NCBI GenBank assembly: GCA_026391975.1
Contig: JAPLDB010000024.1
Coordinates: 1-39,889, forward strand
DNA from: Bacteroidota bacterium
GTDB lineage: Bacteria > Bacteroidota > Bacteroidia > AKYH767-A > 2013-40CM-41-45
DNA: 39,889 bases
Direction of reading: 5' to 3'
The notes under the pieces were generated by a model that was not told where the DNA came from, made no database searches, and worked only from the letters and a program-made list of their open reading frames with translations. This document shows positions 1 to 8,596 of this stretch, one piece after another. The stretch's first letter is position 1, and every line of letters starts with the position of its first letter. Made by a program: the position numbers and the translations under genes.

Positions 1-4
1 CCTG

Positions 5-49
5 TCTAAAAAATTACAAGCTACTGCGAAAATCACAGTAGCTTGTAAT
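5..49 (-). terminator. Rho-independent terminator of the minus-strand operon
   Basis: Perfect 14-bp inverted repeat ATTACAAGCTACTG / CAGTAGCTTGTAAT (13-26 and 36-49) with a 9-nt loop. On the minus strand it is followed by a T tract. It lies about 24 bp after the stop of the 73..1431 ORF. Confidence 0.9.
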
Positions 50-72
50 ATATGCTAAAAAATAATGCCTTC

Positions 73-1431
73 TTATTTCAGGATCGAAATTCTCTTACTT
101 AAAGAGTTTGTTCCGTTTGAAATTTGTATCACATAATTACCACTATAAATTTTCTTAGTGTCGAAATAAGCAATTGTGCTACCCTGGTAAATGGTTGTCT
201 TGTCAACTAATTTCCCCATCATGTCATACATTGAAATGTTTACATTTTCCTTAGTAAGGCCGTTCAGCTGAATGGCTACCAGATCGCCTGCCGGAATAGG
301 AAAAATATTCGCTTCAAGATCACTATTTGGTTTTTCTTCTATTGATGTTGTCGATGGCGTATAAACAGTTACGGCTTCTGTAATTGCATTTACTTTTAAT
401 GCCACTTTCAATCCTTTGAAGGTAGGTCCTACGACGTAAGGGTACGCTGAATTCCAGTTTGAGTCAACTGTAGCGAAATAGCAGTAAGTGCCGTTTGGAT
501 ATTCAGGTGTAATGCACCATCTACCATTATGCTCATCAAGGTAATCAGGAGTTAATGAAGTGGTCGGAATGTATTCATAGTCTTCCCGGAAATAGCCGAT
601 AGGGTAAGTAGTGTTAACAGAGGGGCCGGGTGTTACACTTGTTCCGTCAGCGTAAGTGTTTCTAACAGAAATATTTCTTTTGTTGTAACTTGATTTCATT
701 CTTACAATTGGTCCTGTCCCATTTGTGTCCCTGTAGGCGTAGGCGCCATATATAGGATGCCCGTCGTATGCGAATCCAATCAGCGGAGAATGCTGTGTGC
801 TGTCAATTGCATACAAACCATCTGCATCATAAAGGTTGCAAACAGTTGAAATAACCATCAGGTCTAATTTGAAAGCGCTAGGATTTTGATGGTGGTGATA
901 ATTTCCCATGGCAGGATGTCCTTTTGAACAGTCGAAGCCAAGCCGTTCTCCGACTACAGCATCCCTGTTCCATACATTGTCGCCCATGCCTCCATATGGT
1001 CCGCCTTTAAGCGTGCCTGTCGAGTTTTGCCATGATACGCCATCACGATAATCAAAAAGAGCAACGCCGTTTATGAAAAGACCAATATTCCCGCCTGTTG
1101 TATTATTATAATAGGTTGTATCGAGTGGAGTTAATGGAAGTTTGAAAATTGCGTTCTGGCTAGTTGCCAGGGACGGATTTCCATCAAGAAAAGGACCCGT
1201 TGGATAAGCAGGCAAACCATTTGCCCTGACATAAACCCAGTTATTGGAATATAAAACGGTCTTTACATTGGCAGAATCTGTTCCGGTAATTACGTTTGAA
1301 TTTCCTGAAACATAATGACTGCCGGTGATGCCGGTGGTGTTTTGCAACCATGATGTAATGATTGGATTTGTTTGTGCAATTGAACTGGCTGCAATGACGG
1401 CAAGCCCTAAAGAAAAAATGTGTTTTTTCAT
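73..1431 (-). CDS. YHYH domain-containing secreted protein with T9SS type A C-terminal sorting domain
   Basis: Signal peptide MKKHIFSLGLAVIAASSIAQ; GNYHHHQNPSAF and GFAYDGHPIYGAYAY motifs of the YHYH family; C-terminal ...IFPIPAGDLVAIQL...GNYVIQISNGTNSLSKRISILK. Confidence 0.85.
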   Translation of the reverse strand: MKKHIFSLGLAVIAASSIAQTNPIITSWLQNTTGITGSHYVSGNSNVITGTDSANVKTVLYSNNWVYVRANGLPAYPTGPFLDGNPSLATSQNAIFKLPLTPLDTTYYNNTTGGNIGLFINGVALFDYRDGVSWQNSTGTLKGGPYGGMGDNVWNRDAVVGERLGFDCSKGHPAMGNYHHHQNPSAFKLDLMVISTVCNLYDADGLYAIDSTQHSPLIGFAYDGHPIYGAYAYRDTNGTGPIVRMKSSYNKRNISVRNTYADGTSVTPGPSVNTTYPIGYFREDYEYIPTTSLTPDYLDEHNGRWCITPEYPNGTYCYFATVDSNWNSAYPYVVGPTFKGLKVALKVNAITEAVTVYTPSTTSIEEKPNSDLEANIFPIPAGDLVAIQLNGLTKENVNISMYDMMGKLVDKTTIYQGSTIAYFDTKKIYSGNYVIQISNGTNSLSKRISILK

Positions 1432-1514
1432 TTTATAGGTTTTTATTGTTGATGGATTAGTTTGATAATAATGTTGTGTTGATCCGATTTAATTTGTAAA
1501 AAATATATTCCATT

Positions 1515-3083
1515 TTAAAGACTTGAAAAATCCTGATCATTTATATTTGTTCCTGAATAAATAATTTGCCCGGAAATATTTCTGAGTTCAATATTGTCGT
1601 TTTTGTATTCCGCGGGTATTTTAAAACCGGTTGAGAACGGATTTGGAAATGCCACCAGCTGTTCATTTGTGGCTTGCAATGTTTCCTGAATGGAAGTTGT
1701 AAGCATTGTGCAATTGTAGGACAATGGATTTAATTCAATCGGATTGCCCGGAGTTAGTGTCATTCCGTTGAATCCCGAATAGTTAACATTGTAAAGCGTG
1801 CACCGAAATACGCTGTTTTGTGTGGGGTTATTTCCCTGGGAAAAAATTGTACCGCCCTGGCCCACCGGACTAACATATTTCCAAACGACACTGTCTGATG
1901 TATCAACCTCGAAAAAATTTCCGTTGGGTCCGCTGCAAATCAAAGTATTTCCATTGATCAACCTTTGTGCTCCGGAAATATTCATTGCATAAAAGGAGGT
2001 CGGAACAGGCGCCTGGTATGACCAATATGCTGCTGCCGGCAGGAAAGCCTGGCCTGCTGCAATTGAATAATTTCCAGAAGAATCAACAGGAGGAGAGATG
2101 ATGTCAACAGATGAATAATTCCCGCCGGGGCGATTGATACCGTTGTTAAAGATCATAATATTTCCTGCATCTGCCAGGCCATTTTCAATCCAATGCGGAT
2201 TGTGTTGCCCGAATAATTTACGATCAGCCAGCACACCCCTGTTGTAACTTGCCGGGTTGCCCCAGCGATATAGAAAGTCTCCGCCTTTCCCATGAGCTCC
2301 ACCGATGTGACTGGAAGACTCAAGAGTCGTCGTGCTGTGGTCTATAATGTAAAATTCATTTTGATTGTGCGCACTTAAAATTAACTGATCCATTGCGGCA
2401 TTGTAGTCGATGGCATTGCAATGAAGCCAGTCAGTTGTTGCTCCCAGGTTGTAATTCAGATTTAGCAATTCAGGATGATCGGCAACCACGCCATAATTTG
2501 CCTTTGTTGAGTCGTAATCCTGAATTAAGTGATCCCATGCATGCCATTCCCAGATTACGTTTCCGCCGTTCAGTCCGACAGGCTGTATCTCAAGAATTTT
2601 ATCACTCCAGACTACAGTACCGATATTATTTGGGTTGGCACCGGCCGCAACCGCTTCAGCTGCTGTTTTTAATTCGTAAGAAATAGCCAGCACATTCCCA
2701 TTGGGCAACAACCTGATGTCATGATGCTGGCATTGTGTCGAATTGGAAATTGTATATGTCCATGTAATATTTCCGGCCCAGTCAAATTTTTCAATGATAC
2801 CACCCAATCCTCCGGCATTAAAAACAGCATTTGTTAATTTTCCTGTTCTCAGCAGGGATCCGTCTTCAAGAAAATAAGCCGACTGACCTGGCTGATGAGT
2901 GCTTGCCCATGAATGAACCTGGTACCCGCATTTATCTATCAAGTATGTTGTGTTTCCAAAGTTGGGAGCAAAAAGTACATATCCATCCTGTGATCCTGAA
3001 GTTTGCGTAAACAATCCAACCGTCTGGGCATTGGCCATTATAAATGAAGTCAATAAAATTGTCAGGAGAATATTAATTTTCAT
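1515..3083 (-). CDS. Arylsulfotransferase (ASST)-like secreted protein; T9SS domain interrupted by an in-frame stop
   Basis: ASST-like motifs (IEKFDWAGNITWTY, QCQHHDIRLLPNGNVLAI, VIWEWHAWDHLIQD, DWLHCNAIDYN); signal peptide; C-terminus LVAFPNPFSTGFKIP...GQIIYSGTNINDQDFSSL*. In-frame sequence continues after the TAA to 1443 as NGIYFLQIKSDQHNIIIKLIHQQ*. Confidence 0.85.
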   Translation of the reverse strand: MKINILLTILLTSFIMANAQTVGLFTQTSGSQDGYVLFAPNFGNTTYLIDKCGYQVHSWASTHQPGQSAYFLEDGSLLRTGKLTNAVFNAGGLGGIIEKFDWAGNITWTYTISNSTQCQHHDIRLLPNGNVLAISYELKTAAEAVAAGANPNNIGTVVWSDKILEIQPVGLNGGNVIWEWHAWDHLIQDYDSTKANYGVVADHPELLNLNYNLGATTDWLHCNAIDYNAAMDQLILSAHNQNEFYIIDHSTTTLESSSHIGGAHGKGGDFLYRWGNPASYNRGVLADRKLFGQHNPHWIENGLADAGNIMIFNNGINRPGGNYSSVDIISPPVDSSGNYSIAAGQAFLPAAAYWSYQAPVPTSFYAMNISGAQRLINGNTLICSGPNGNFFEVDTSDSVVWKYVSPVGQGGTIFSQGNNPTQNSVFRCTLYNVNYSGFNGMTLTPGNPIELNPLSYNCTMLTTSIQETLQATNEQLVAFPNPFSTGFKIPAEYKNDNIELRNISGQIIYSGTNINDQDFSSL

Positions 3084-3085
3084 TT

Positions 3086-3706
3086 TTATTGATTTTGTTT
3101 CCGGTAATGAATCTGACAGCCCAGTGATTTTGTTTCTTTAATTTCAACTTCTTTTCCTTTCAGCAATGCGTCAACGGCATTTGCTACATAATGAATTTTG
3201 GCTTTTTCCGGTTCAGCGCCGTTATCATCAATGGCGCCGTTATACTTAACTACAAAATCGCCTTTTATTTTCCATACCACGAATGCATGAGGCGTTTTTT
3301 GTGCACCGAACTTTTTTGCCACAGTTTGAGCTCCGTCCATCAGATAGGGAAAATTGAATTTCTCTGCTGTTGCTTTGGCAACCATATTCTTGAAGCCATC
3401 TTCTTCATAAACGATTGTATCTGTTGAGCTGATTGCAATTAACGGCACTCCCAATGGCTTGTAACGGTTATTCAACTGGTTCATTCGTTCCGGATAGAGT
3501 TTTGCAAAAGGGCAGTGGTTGCAGGTGAAAACAACAATAAATCCCCTGGCAGATGGATAATCTTTCAGAGAAACCATTTTGCCGTTTACATTGAGCAAAT
3601 GAAAATCCAGTGCGCTTGTTGTTTTCTCAACACTAAAACTAAGCAAACAGGCTGCAGCAAAAGCAAGAAAAAATAAACGGAAGGAACGAAGTCTGAATTG
3701 ATTCAT
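3086..3706 (-). CDS. Secreted thioredoxin-like/redoxin (AhpC/TSA-type) protein
   Basis: FTCNHCPFAKLYPERMNQLNNRYKPLGVPLIAISS, FGAQKTPHAFVV, YNGAIDDN and C-terminal GCQIHYRK, typical of this redoxin family; N-terminal signal sequence. Confidence 0.88.
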   Translation of the reverse strand: MNQFRLRSFRLFFLAFAAACLLSFSVEKTTSALDFHLLNVNGKMVSLKDYPSARGFIVVFTCNHCPFAKLYPERMNQLNNRYKPLGVPLIAISSTDTIVYEEDGFKNMVAKATAEKFNFPYLMDGAQTVAKKFGAQKTPHAFVVWKIKGDFVVKYNGAIDDNGAEPEKAKIHYVANAVDALLKGKEVEIKETKSLGCQIHYRKQNQ

Positions 3707-3712
3707 CGCAGT

Positions 3713-5407
3713 TTATTCTTTCACGAATATTTTTGATGTTGTGATTTTGGTTTTTTCATCTGTCAGTTGTAAAAAGTAAATACCTTTTGACAAGCGGCTG
3801 ATGTCGATTCCGTTTTTTAATTCGGGGCGCGGAAGCATATAAACAGTCTTTCCAACTTGGTTATTGATTGTTATATAATAAGCTGACGCATCTGGATCAC
3901 TGAAGGAGACATTTAATATGGTATTTGCAGGATTGGGATACAAAGAAAAGCCGGCTGTTTCGTTCACAGGGTCACTGATATTGGAGGTGTTATCGACCAC
4001 AACAAATTGTCCCATCATTCCCCCGTCTTCATGCGGCGAAAAATGGCAGTGATACATGAATGGATGGATGGAATCTGAATAATCATCAAACCTGGCAACG
4101 AAAGTTGCTGATGAAGATCTCGGCAGATATAAAACATCTTTCCATCCTTCTTCATAAGATGCAAGCGCGCCGGTACTTCTTGATATCAGTTTGAATTCAA
4201 CATCATGAATGTGAAAGGTATGTCCGAAAACCTGGTTGTTTGTTATGGTCCACTGCTCAATGGTATTCAGGTTAACCGTTTTGTTGATGTTATTTAGGAC
4301 AAAAGGTGTATTGTCAAAATCAAATGGCTGACCACCCGGATTACCATTGGTAACATTAATATTTCTTGTCACTGTGGCGTCGCCGGCCGTCCAGTAATTA
4401 TTGTTCACAAGTGCAGATGGCAATAAGGTAATCGGGCTGCTTGTGGTCGAGGCAACGTTGATATGCAAAATGGTGAACGTGGTATTGTTCAGCAAACTCC
4501 CGAACTCTCCGGTTGTTCCCGGTTCTCCTCCGGGAAATCCAAGCGCAAAGCCTGAATTGTATGCATTCATGTCAACACTGGATCCTAGTATATCGCTTCC
4601 GAAATCAACAAGAATCTCTACACGTTCTCCAACTGCCAGAATTAACCTTGTTACCGGTATAGGTGTATTAACCAGACCGCCATCGGTGGTTATCACATAA
4701 AAAGTCCTGTTGTCGCTAAAACCAAGATTGTAAGCCCTTTCCATCTCTGCATTTAAAATGCGCAATCGGACGAATTGCTTTGGCAAACTTACTTCTGCAT
4801 CCGGTGTTCCATTTGTAAGCATGTAGTCGCCATAGGAACATTGGGTAGTTACGAATGCATTTGAAGCATCGTACCTCCTGCTTGTAAGTGCCAGCGGAAT
4901 ATCATCTACGCCGTAAGTTCTCGGCAGTGGCAAGGCGGCTTCTGCAGCATCCCTGACAATGATAAAACCACCAAGTCCTTTGCTCATTTGTTCCTGAGTC
5001 ATTTCATGCAAATGAGGATGATACCAATAGGTTGCAGCGTTGTTAGTGACTCTCCAGTAAGGTTGCCAGATTGTCCCCGGCGGAATGATCTGGTGGGGTC
5101 CTCCATCCATCACTGCAGGAAGGTGCATACCATGCCAGTGTAAAGTTGTTGAATCATTCAAGTAGTTATGTACATTCACATGTACTGTATCACCCTGATT
5201 AAAAAAAAGGGTTGGTCCCCAGAATTTATTATTTACCCCTGCCGTAATGGTTTGGTTACCGGGCCTCAATTGAGCAAAGGTGTCAACCAGGTTAAGATTA
5301 AAGTTCGTTCCCGATAGTGTGTCTGGTATCCAAAGTGTATTGTACTGTGCGGATAGTCGGCCGGCGAAAAGTAAAATTAAAGTCAATGCGAATGTGATAT
5401 TTTTCAT
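3713..5407 (-). CDS. Multicopper oxidase with T9SS type A sorting domain
   Basis: Copper-site motifs HWHGMH, YWYHPHLH, HTFHIHDVEF, MYHCHFSPHEDGGMMGQF; signal peptide; C-terminal FSLYPNPANTILNVSF...GIYFLQLTDEKTKITTSKIFVKE. Confidence 0.93.
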   Translation of the reverse strand: MKNITFALTLILLFAGRLSAQYNTLWIPDTLSGTNFNLNLVDTFAQLRPGNQTITAGVNNKFWGPTLFFNQGDTVHVNVHNYLNDSTTLHWHGMHLPAVMDGGPHQIIPPGTIWQPYWRVTNNAATYWYHPHLHEMTQEQMSKGLGGFIIVRDAAEAALPLPRTYGVDDIPLALTSRRYDASNAFVTTQCSYGDYMLTNGTPDAEVSLPKQFVRLRILNAEMERAYNLGFSDNRTFYVITTDGGLVNTPIPVTRLILAVGERVEILVDFGSDILGSSVDMNAYNSGFALGFPGGEPGTTGEFGSLLNNTTFTILHINVASTTSSPITLLPSALVNNNYWTAGDATVTRNINVTNGNPGGQPFDFDNTPFVLNNINKTVNLNTIEQWTITNNQVFGHTFHIHDVEFKLISRSTGALASYEEGWKDVLYLPRSSSATFVARFDDYSDSIHPFMYHCHFSPHEDGGMMGQFVVVDNTSNISDPVNETAGFSLYPNPANTILNVSFSDPDASAYYITINNQVGKTVYMLPRPELKNGIDISRLSKGIYFLQLTDEKTKITTSKIFVKE

Positions 5408-5462
5408 GGGGTTTTTAATAATAAAAGTAGTCTGTTTTATTTTATGTGTGTGATGAAAGGGT

Positions 5463-5930
5463 TTATCTTCGGGGAGGTGGTGGTGGTGCCATCATTCGCA
5501 GACCTTCTTTTATTACTTCATCAAATTTTTGCTGTTGTTCAGGAGAACACATGGCTCTTACCTTTTGAAAATGAAAAAATGTTGAAAGTTCAATTTGTTT
5601 TTGCAGAGCAGTCAAAGAATCAGCAAGCAGATTGATCTTTACGCTGTCAGCAACCGAAGCCCCCAACAAGCCAAAAAATTCATCGTGCATTTTCCGGCTT
5701 TCATCTCTTAGGGCATCAACAGATTTTCTGTGATCTTCTCTTAGTTCTTCAAATTGATGACGCTGGGCATCAGTAAAATTCAATTCATGCATTAAAAAAT
5801 CTCCGATTTCCCGGTGCGGAGGTGGATTCATATTGCCCGGAGCATTGTGAAACCACATAAATCCCAGGGTGCTTATATTAATAAGGAGCAATACAATAAT
5901 AGCAGCCTTCAGAAATTTAGAATTATCCAT
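5463..5930 (-). CDS. Spy/CpxP/CnrX-like periplasmic heavy-metal sensor/resistance protein
   Basis: N-terminal membrane anchor; helical LNFTDAQRHQFEELREDHRKSVDALRDESRKMHDEFF and FFHFQKVRAMCSPEQQQKFDEVI motifs; His/Met-containing N-terminus and Pro-rich tail. Confidence 0.8.
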   Translation of the reverse strand: MDNSKFLKAAIIVLLLINISTLGFMWFHNAPGNMNPPPHREIGDFLMHELNFTDAQRHQFEELREDHRKSVDALRDESRKMHDEFFGLLGASVADSVKINLLADSLTALQKQIELSTFFHFQKVRAMCSPEQQQKFDEVIKEGLRMMAPPPPPRR

Positions 5931-5937
5931 TTGAGCG

Positions 5938-6225
5938 TTAAAGTGTATTTAGATAAGAGAAGTATTCTGTATAAACCGGATTGTTTTCACTTTGGCCTGA
6001 CTTCATCGGGCTGTTGTAACGGAGTATCGTAATAATATTAATCCCGGCCAGAAGAACAATACTGGCAGCGATTGCCCATTTTATGACAGGTCGAATCGAA
6101 ATTACTTTGCCACCTGCAAAAGATATTTTTGACAACCTATCAGCCAATTCAGGGCTGATATCAGCGCGCTTGATAGTATCAATGGTATTTAATGTTCCCT
6201 GAATCCAATTCTCTTTTTGATTCAT
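5938..6225 (-). CDS. Small single-TM protein, putative anti-sigma factor
   Basis: 95 aa; soluble N-terminus, one TM (WAIAASIVLLAGINIITIL), short C-terminal tail. Located directly between the ECF sigma factor and the Spy/CnrX-like gene. Confidence 0.6.
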   Translation of the reverse strand: MNQKENWIQGTLNTIDTIKRADISPELADRLSKISFAGGKVISIRPVIKWAIAASIVLLAGINIITILRYNSPMKSGQSENNPVYTEYFSYLNTL

Positions 6226-6261
6226 ATTAGGTTAGATGTTTTATTTCTTATAAACTTGCGG

Positions 6262-6834
6262 TTACTTTTCAAATAGTTTTTGAAGGTTTTGTTTAGCCCT
6301 GAAAAGCAGGGATTCTACTGAGGAAACGGATACATTCATTATTTCAGCAACTTCAGTGTAGCTTAAGTCTTCTGTTTTATGAAGTATGAAAGCCGTTTTT
6401 TGCTTCTCTGGCAACTTGCCAATGGCTGCAAATAATATTGCGGCTCGTTCTTTATTTTCCATCTGTACACCGGGATGTAAAAAATCAGGAACTTCACTAA
6501 TATTCCCGATTGGATCATCTCCCGAAATGGTCAATGGATTCGCAATCCCTTTTTTACTATTTCTTTTTCTGAGATGCTCAAGTGATTTTGTAACTGCAAT
6601 CCTGTAAATCCATGTGGATAGCTTAGCATCACCCCTGAAATTCCTGACTGACCGAAAAACTTCAATGAATACCTCCTGAGTTATATCTTCGGCATCCATT
6701 GTATCCTGCAAGATACCAAGTGATGTATTAAAAACCTGATTGCCGAACTGGCGGATAAGATCTTTATAAACAGCATGATCTCCTTCCCTTAACCTTGTGA
6801 GAAGAAGTGCTTCATTTGTCATTAATTTTAGCAA
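6262..6834 (-). CDS. ECF-type RNA polymerase sigma factor (sigma-70 family)
   Basis: Region 2 DTMDAEDITQEVFIEVFRSVRNFRGDAKLSTWIYRIAVTKSLEHLRKR; region 4 LPEKQKTAFILHKTEDLSYTEVAEIMNVSVSSVESLLFRAKQNLQKLF. Confidence 0.93.
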   Translation of the reverse strand: MLKLMTNEALLLTRLREGDHAVYKDLIRQFGNQVFNTSLGILQDTMDAEDITQEVFIEVFRSVRNFRGDAKLSTWIYRIAVTKSLEHLRKRNSKKGIANPLTISGDDPIGNISEVPDFLHPGVQMENKERAAILFAAIGKLPEKQKTAFILHKTEDLSYTEVAEIMNVSVSSVESLLFRAKQNLQKLFEK

Positions 6835-7115
6835 TAAGAGAGAGTAGACAAGGGCCGCAGAAATAGGTTTAAGGAGCGGCTAGTAAAGATTTCGAAGGCA
6901 GTTGACGGCACTTTGTTGCCGGAAAATTCTTCTGTGCAAATAAAATCAATAACCTAAAGATTGACAATATTAAATTCATCAAAACTCTTTAACTGAGATT
7001 AGGACAAAGTTAAAAAAAATATTATGGAATAACAGGCATACAATCTTTGCTTGAAGATAACAATGTAATTCCCAATTCAGAAATCTTAGCGTAAGAAAAG
7101 AATGGCTTTCGAACT

Positions 7116-8594
7116 CTATATTTCCCCCTTTTCTGAATTCTGATTTAACAAAAAGCCTAGCAAATCTTTAAAACTCGTGCCATCCTGTAATTTATTCTTG
7201 CTTATTAACGAGTGCTCTGCAAGTCCATGTAAGACAAATTCCATGAGCACAGATTTTTCAGAGCCTTTTGCATCCGGATGGTATTTCTTTACCAGTTCTT
7301 CCAGTCCATCTACAACTGACAACGCATCAAAATACACCTTGTCGTTTTCATCATTAAAAAGGTCCAGTGAATTATTTTGAGAGAACCAGTTGATAATTGT
7401 GCCATAGTCCGATTGTTCTCTTTTTCGTTTTATTTTTCCCGGATCAGGGAATAGCTGGGCAAATGTATTGCGGATCGCAAGGCTTATTAAATTATGGGCG
7501 ATAATGGCCGGACCTTCCTTTTCGCCCTCGTAAACCAATTCAATTTTTCCATTGATGGCCGGTACTGCTGAATACAGGTCATGTATCCTTGCATAGGAGT
7601 ATGGTAAATTATTTTTTAGAAACCGCAACTCAGCAGCACTTATTAAATTTTCATATGCACTGATGGTAAGGCGCGCACTCACACCGCTTTTTGGATCCAC
7701 AAATTCGCTGGTGCGTGCTTCAATGGCAATTTGCTCAACGAGTGTTTTCAGGATCTCAGGAACTGCGATTTCCTTTTGTTGCTTATTGAGTTTTGCCTGA
7801 TCCTGAGTGATCTGTTTTGAATGCTCTATTGATTTCGGATAATGAGTCAGGATCTGCGATCCAATTCTGTCTTTTAAAGGAGTTACGATGCTTCCGCGAT
7901 TTGTGTAATCTTCCGGATTGGCAGTAAATACAAACTGAAGATCCAGCGGAATGCGCAAGTTAAAACCCCTGATCTGAACATCGCCTTCCTGTAAAATGTT
8001 AAACAAGGCAACCTGTAAACGTGGCTGCAGATCGGGCAATTCATTGATCACAAAAATAAAGCGATTGCTTCGGGGAATCAACCCATAATGAATTACGTTT
8101 TCGTCCGCAAAGGATAATTTTAAGTTCGCAGCTTTTATCGGATCGAGATCTCCGATAAGATCTGCAACACTCACATCCGGTGTTGCCAGTTTTTCTGAAA
8201 AGCGGTCTGAACGATGGATCCAGTTTATTGGAGTATCATCTCCTTTTTCTGAAATCAAATGTTTAGCAAAATTTGAAATGGGTTGCATTGGATCGTCGTT
8301 CAACGGACTGCCGGCAACAATTGGAATATATTCATCAAGCAAATTTACCAGTTGCCTTGCCATTTTGGTTTTGGCCTGACCACGCAGACCAAGGAACAGG
8401 ATGTTATGTCTGCTTAAAATAGCCCGCTCAATTTCAGGAATAACGGATTCTTCATATCCGAAGATGCCATCAAAAATGGGTTCTTTGTTTTTGATCTTTC
8501 TGATCAGGTTTTCACGGAGCTCATCTTTGATACTTAAAAATTTATATCCCGTTTTTTTTAATTCGCCTAATGTTGTTATTGCAGGTGTTGCCAT
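7116..8594 (-). CDS. MoxR / Mg-chelatase subunit I-like AAA+ ATPase
   Basis: Walker A-like FLGLRGQAKTKMARQL; FVINELPDLQPRLQVALFNILQEGDVQIRG; FTANPEDYTNRGSIVTPLKDRIGSQI. Immediately followed on the other side by a VWA gene. Confidence 0.85.
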   Translation of the reverse strand: MATPAITTLGELKKTGYKFLSIKDELRENLIRKIKNKEPIFDGIFGYEESVIPEIERAILSRHNILFLGLRGQAKTKMARQLVNLLDEYIPIVAGSPLNDDPMQPISNFAKHLISEKGDDTPINWIHRSDRFSEKLATPDVSVADLIGDLDPIKAANLKLSFADENVIHYGLIPRSNRFIFVINELPDLQPRLQVALFNILQEGDVQIRGFNLRIPLDLQFVFTANPEDYTNRGSIVTPLKDRIGSQILTHYPKSIEHSKQITQDQAKLNKQQKEIAVPEILKTLVEQIAIEARTSEFVDPKSGVSARLTISAYENLISAAELRFLKNNLPYSYARIHDLYSAVPAINGKIELVYEGEKEGPAIIAHNLISLAIRNTFAQLFPDPGKIKRKREQSDYGTIINWFSQNNSLDLFNDENDKVYFDALSVVDGLEELVKKYHPDAKGSEKSVLMEFVLHGLAEHSLISKNKLQDGTSFKDLLGFLLNQNSEKGEI

Positions 8595-8596
8595 CG

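Noticed and set aside
1798-5635. Several 60-100 aa plus-strand ORFs opposite the minus-strand operon (1798-1992, 2393-2686, 4401-4700, 5444-5635 and others)
   Set aside because: Antisense to confidently assigned CDSs, no family motif, unlikely composition.
6890-6940. Small hairpin CGGCA-CTTTGT-TGCCG upstream of the sigma factor as a regulatory RNA element
   Set aside because: Only a 5-bp stem, no tract of T or other supporting features; expected by chance.
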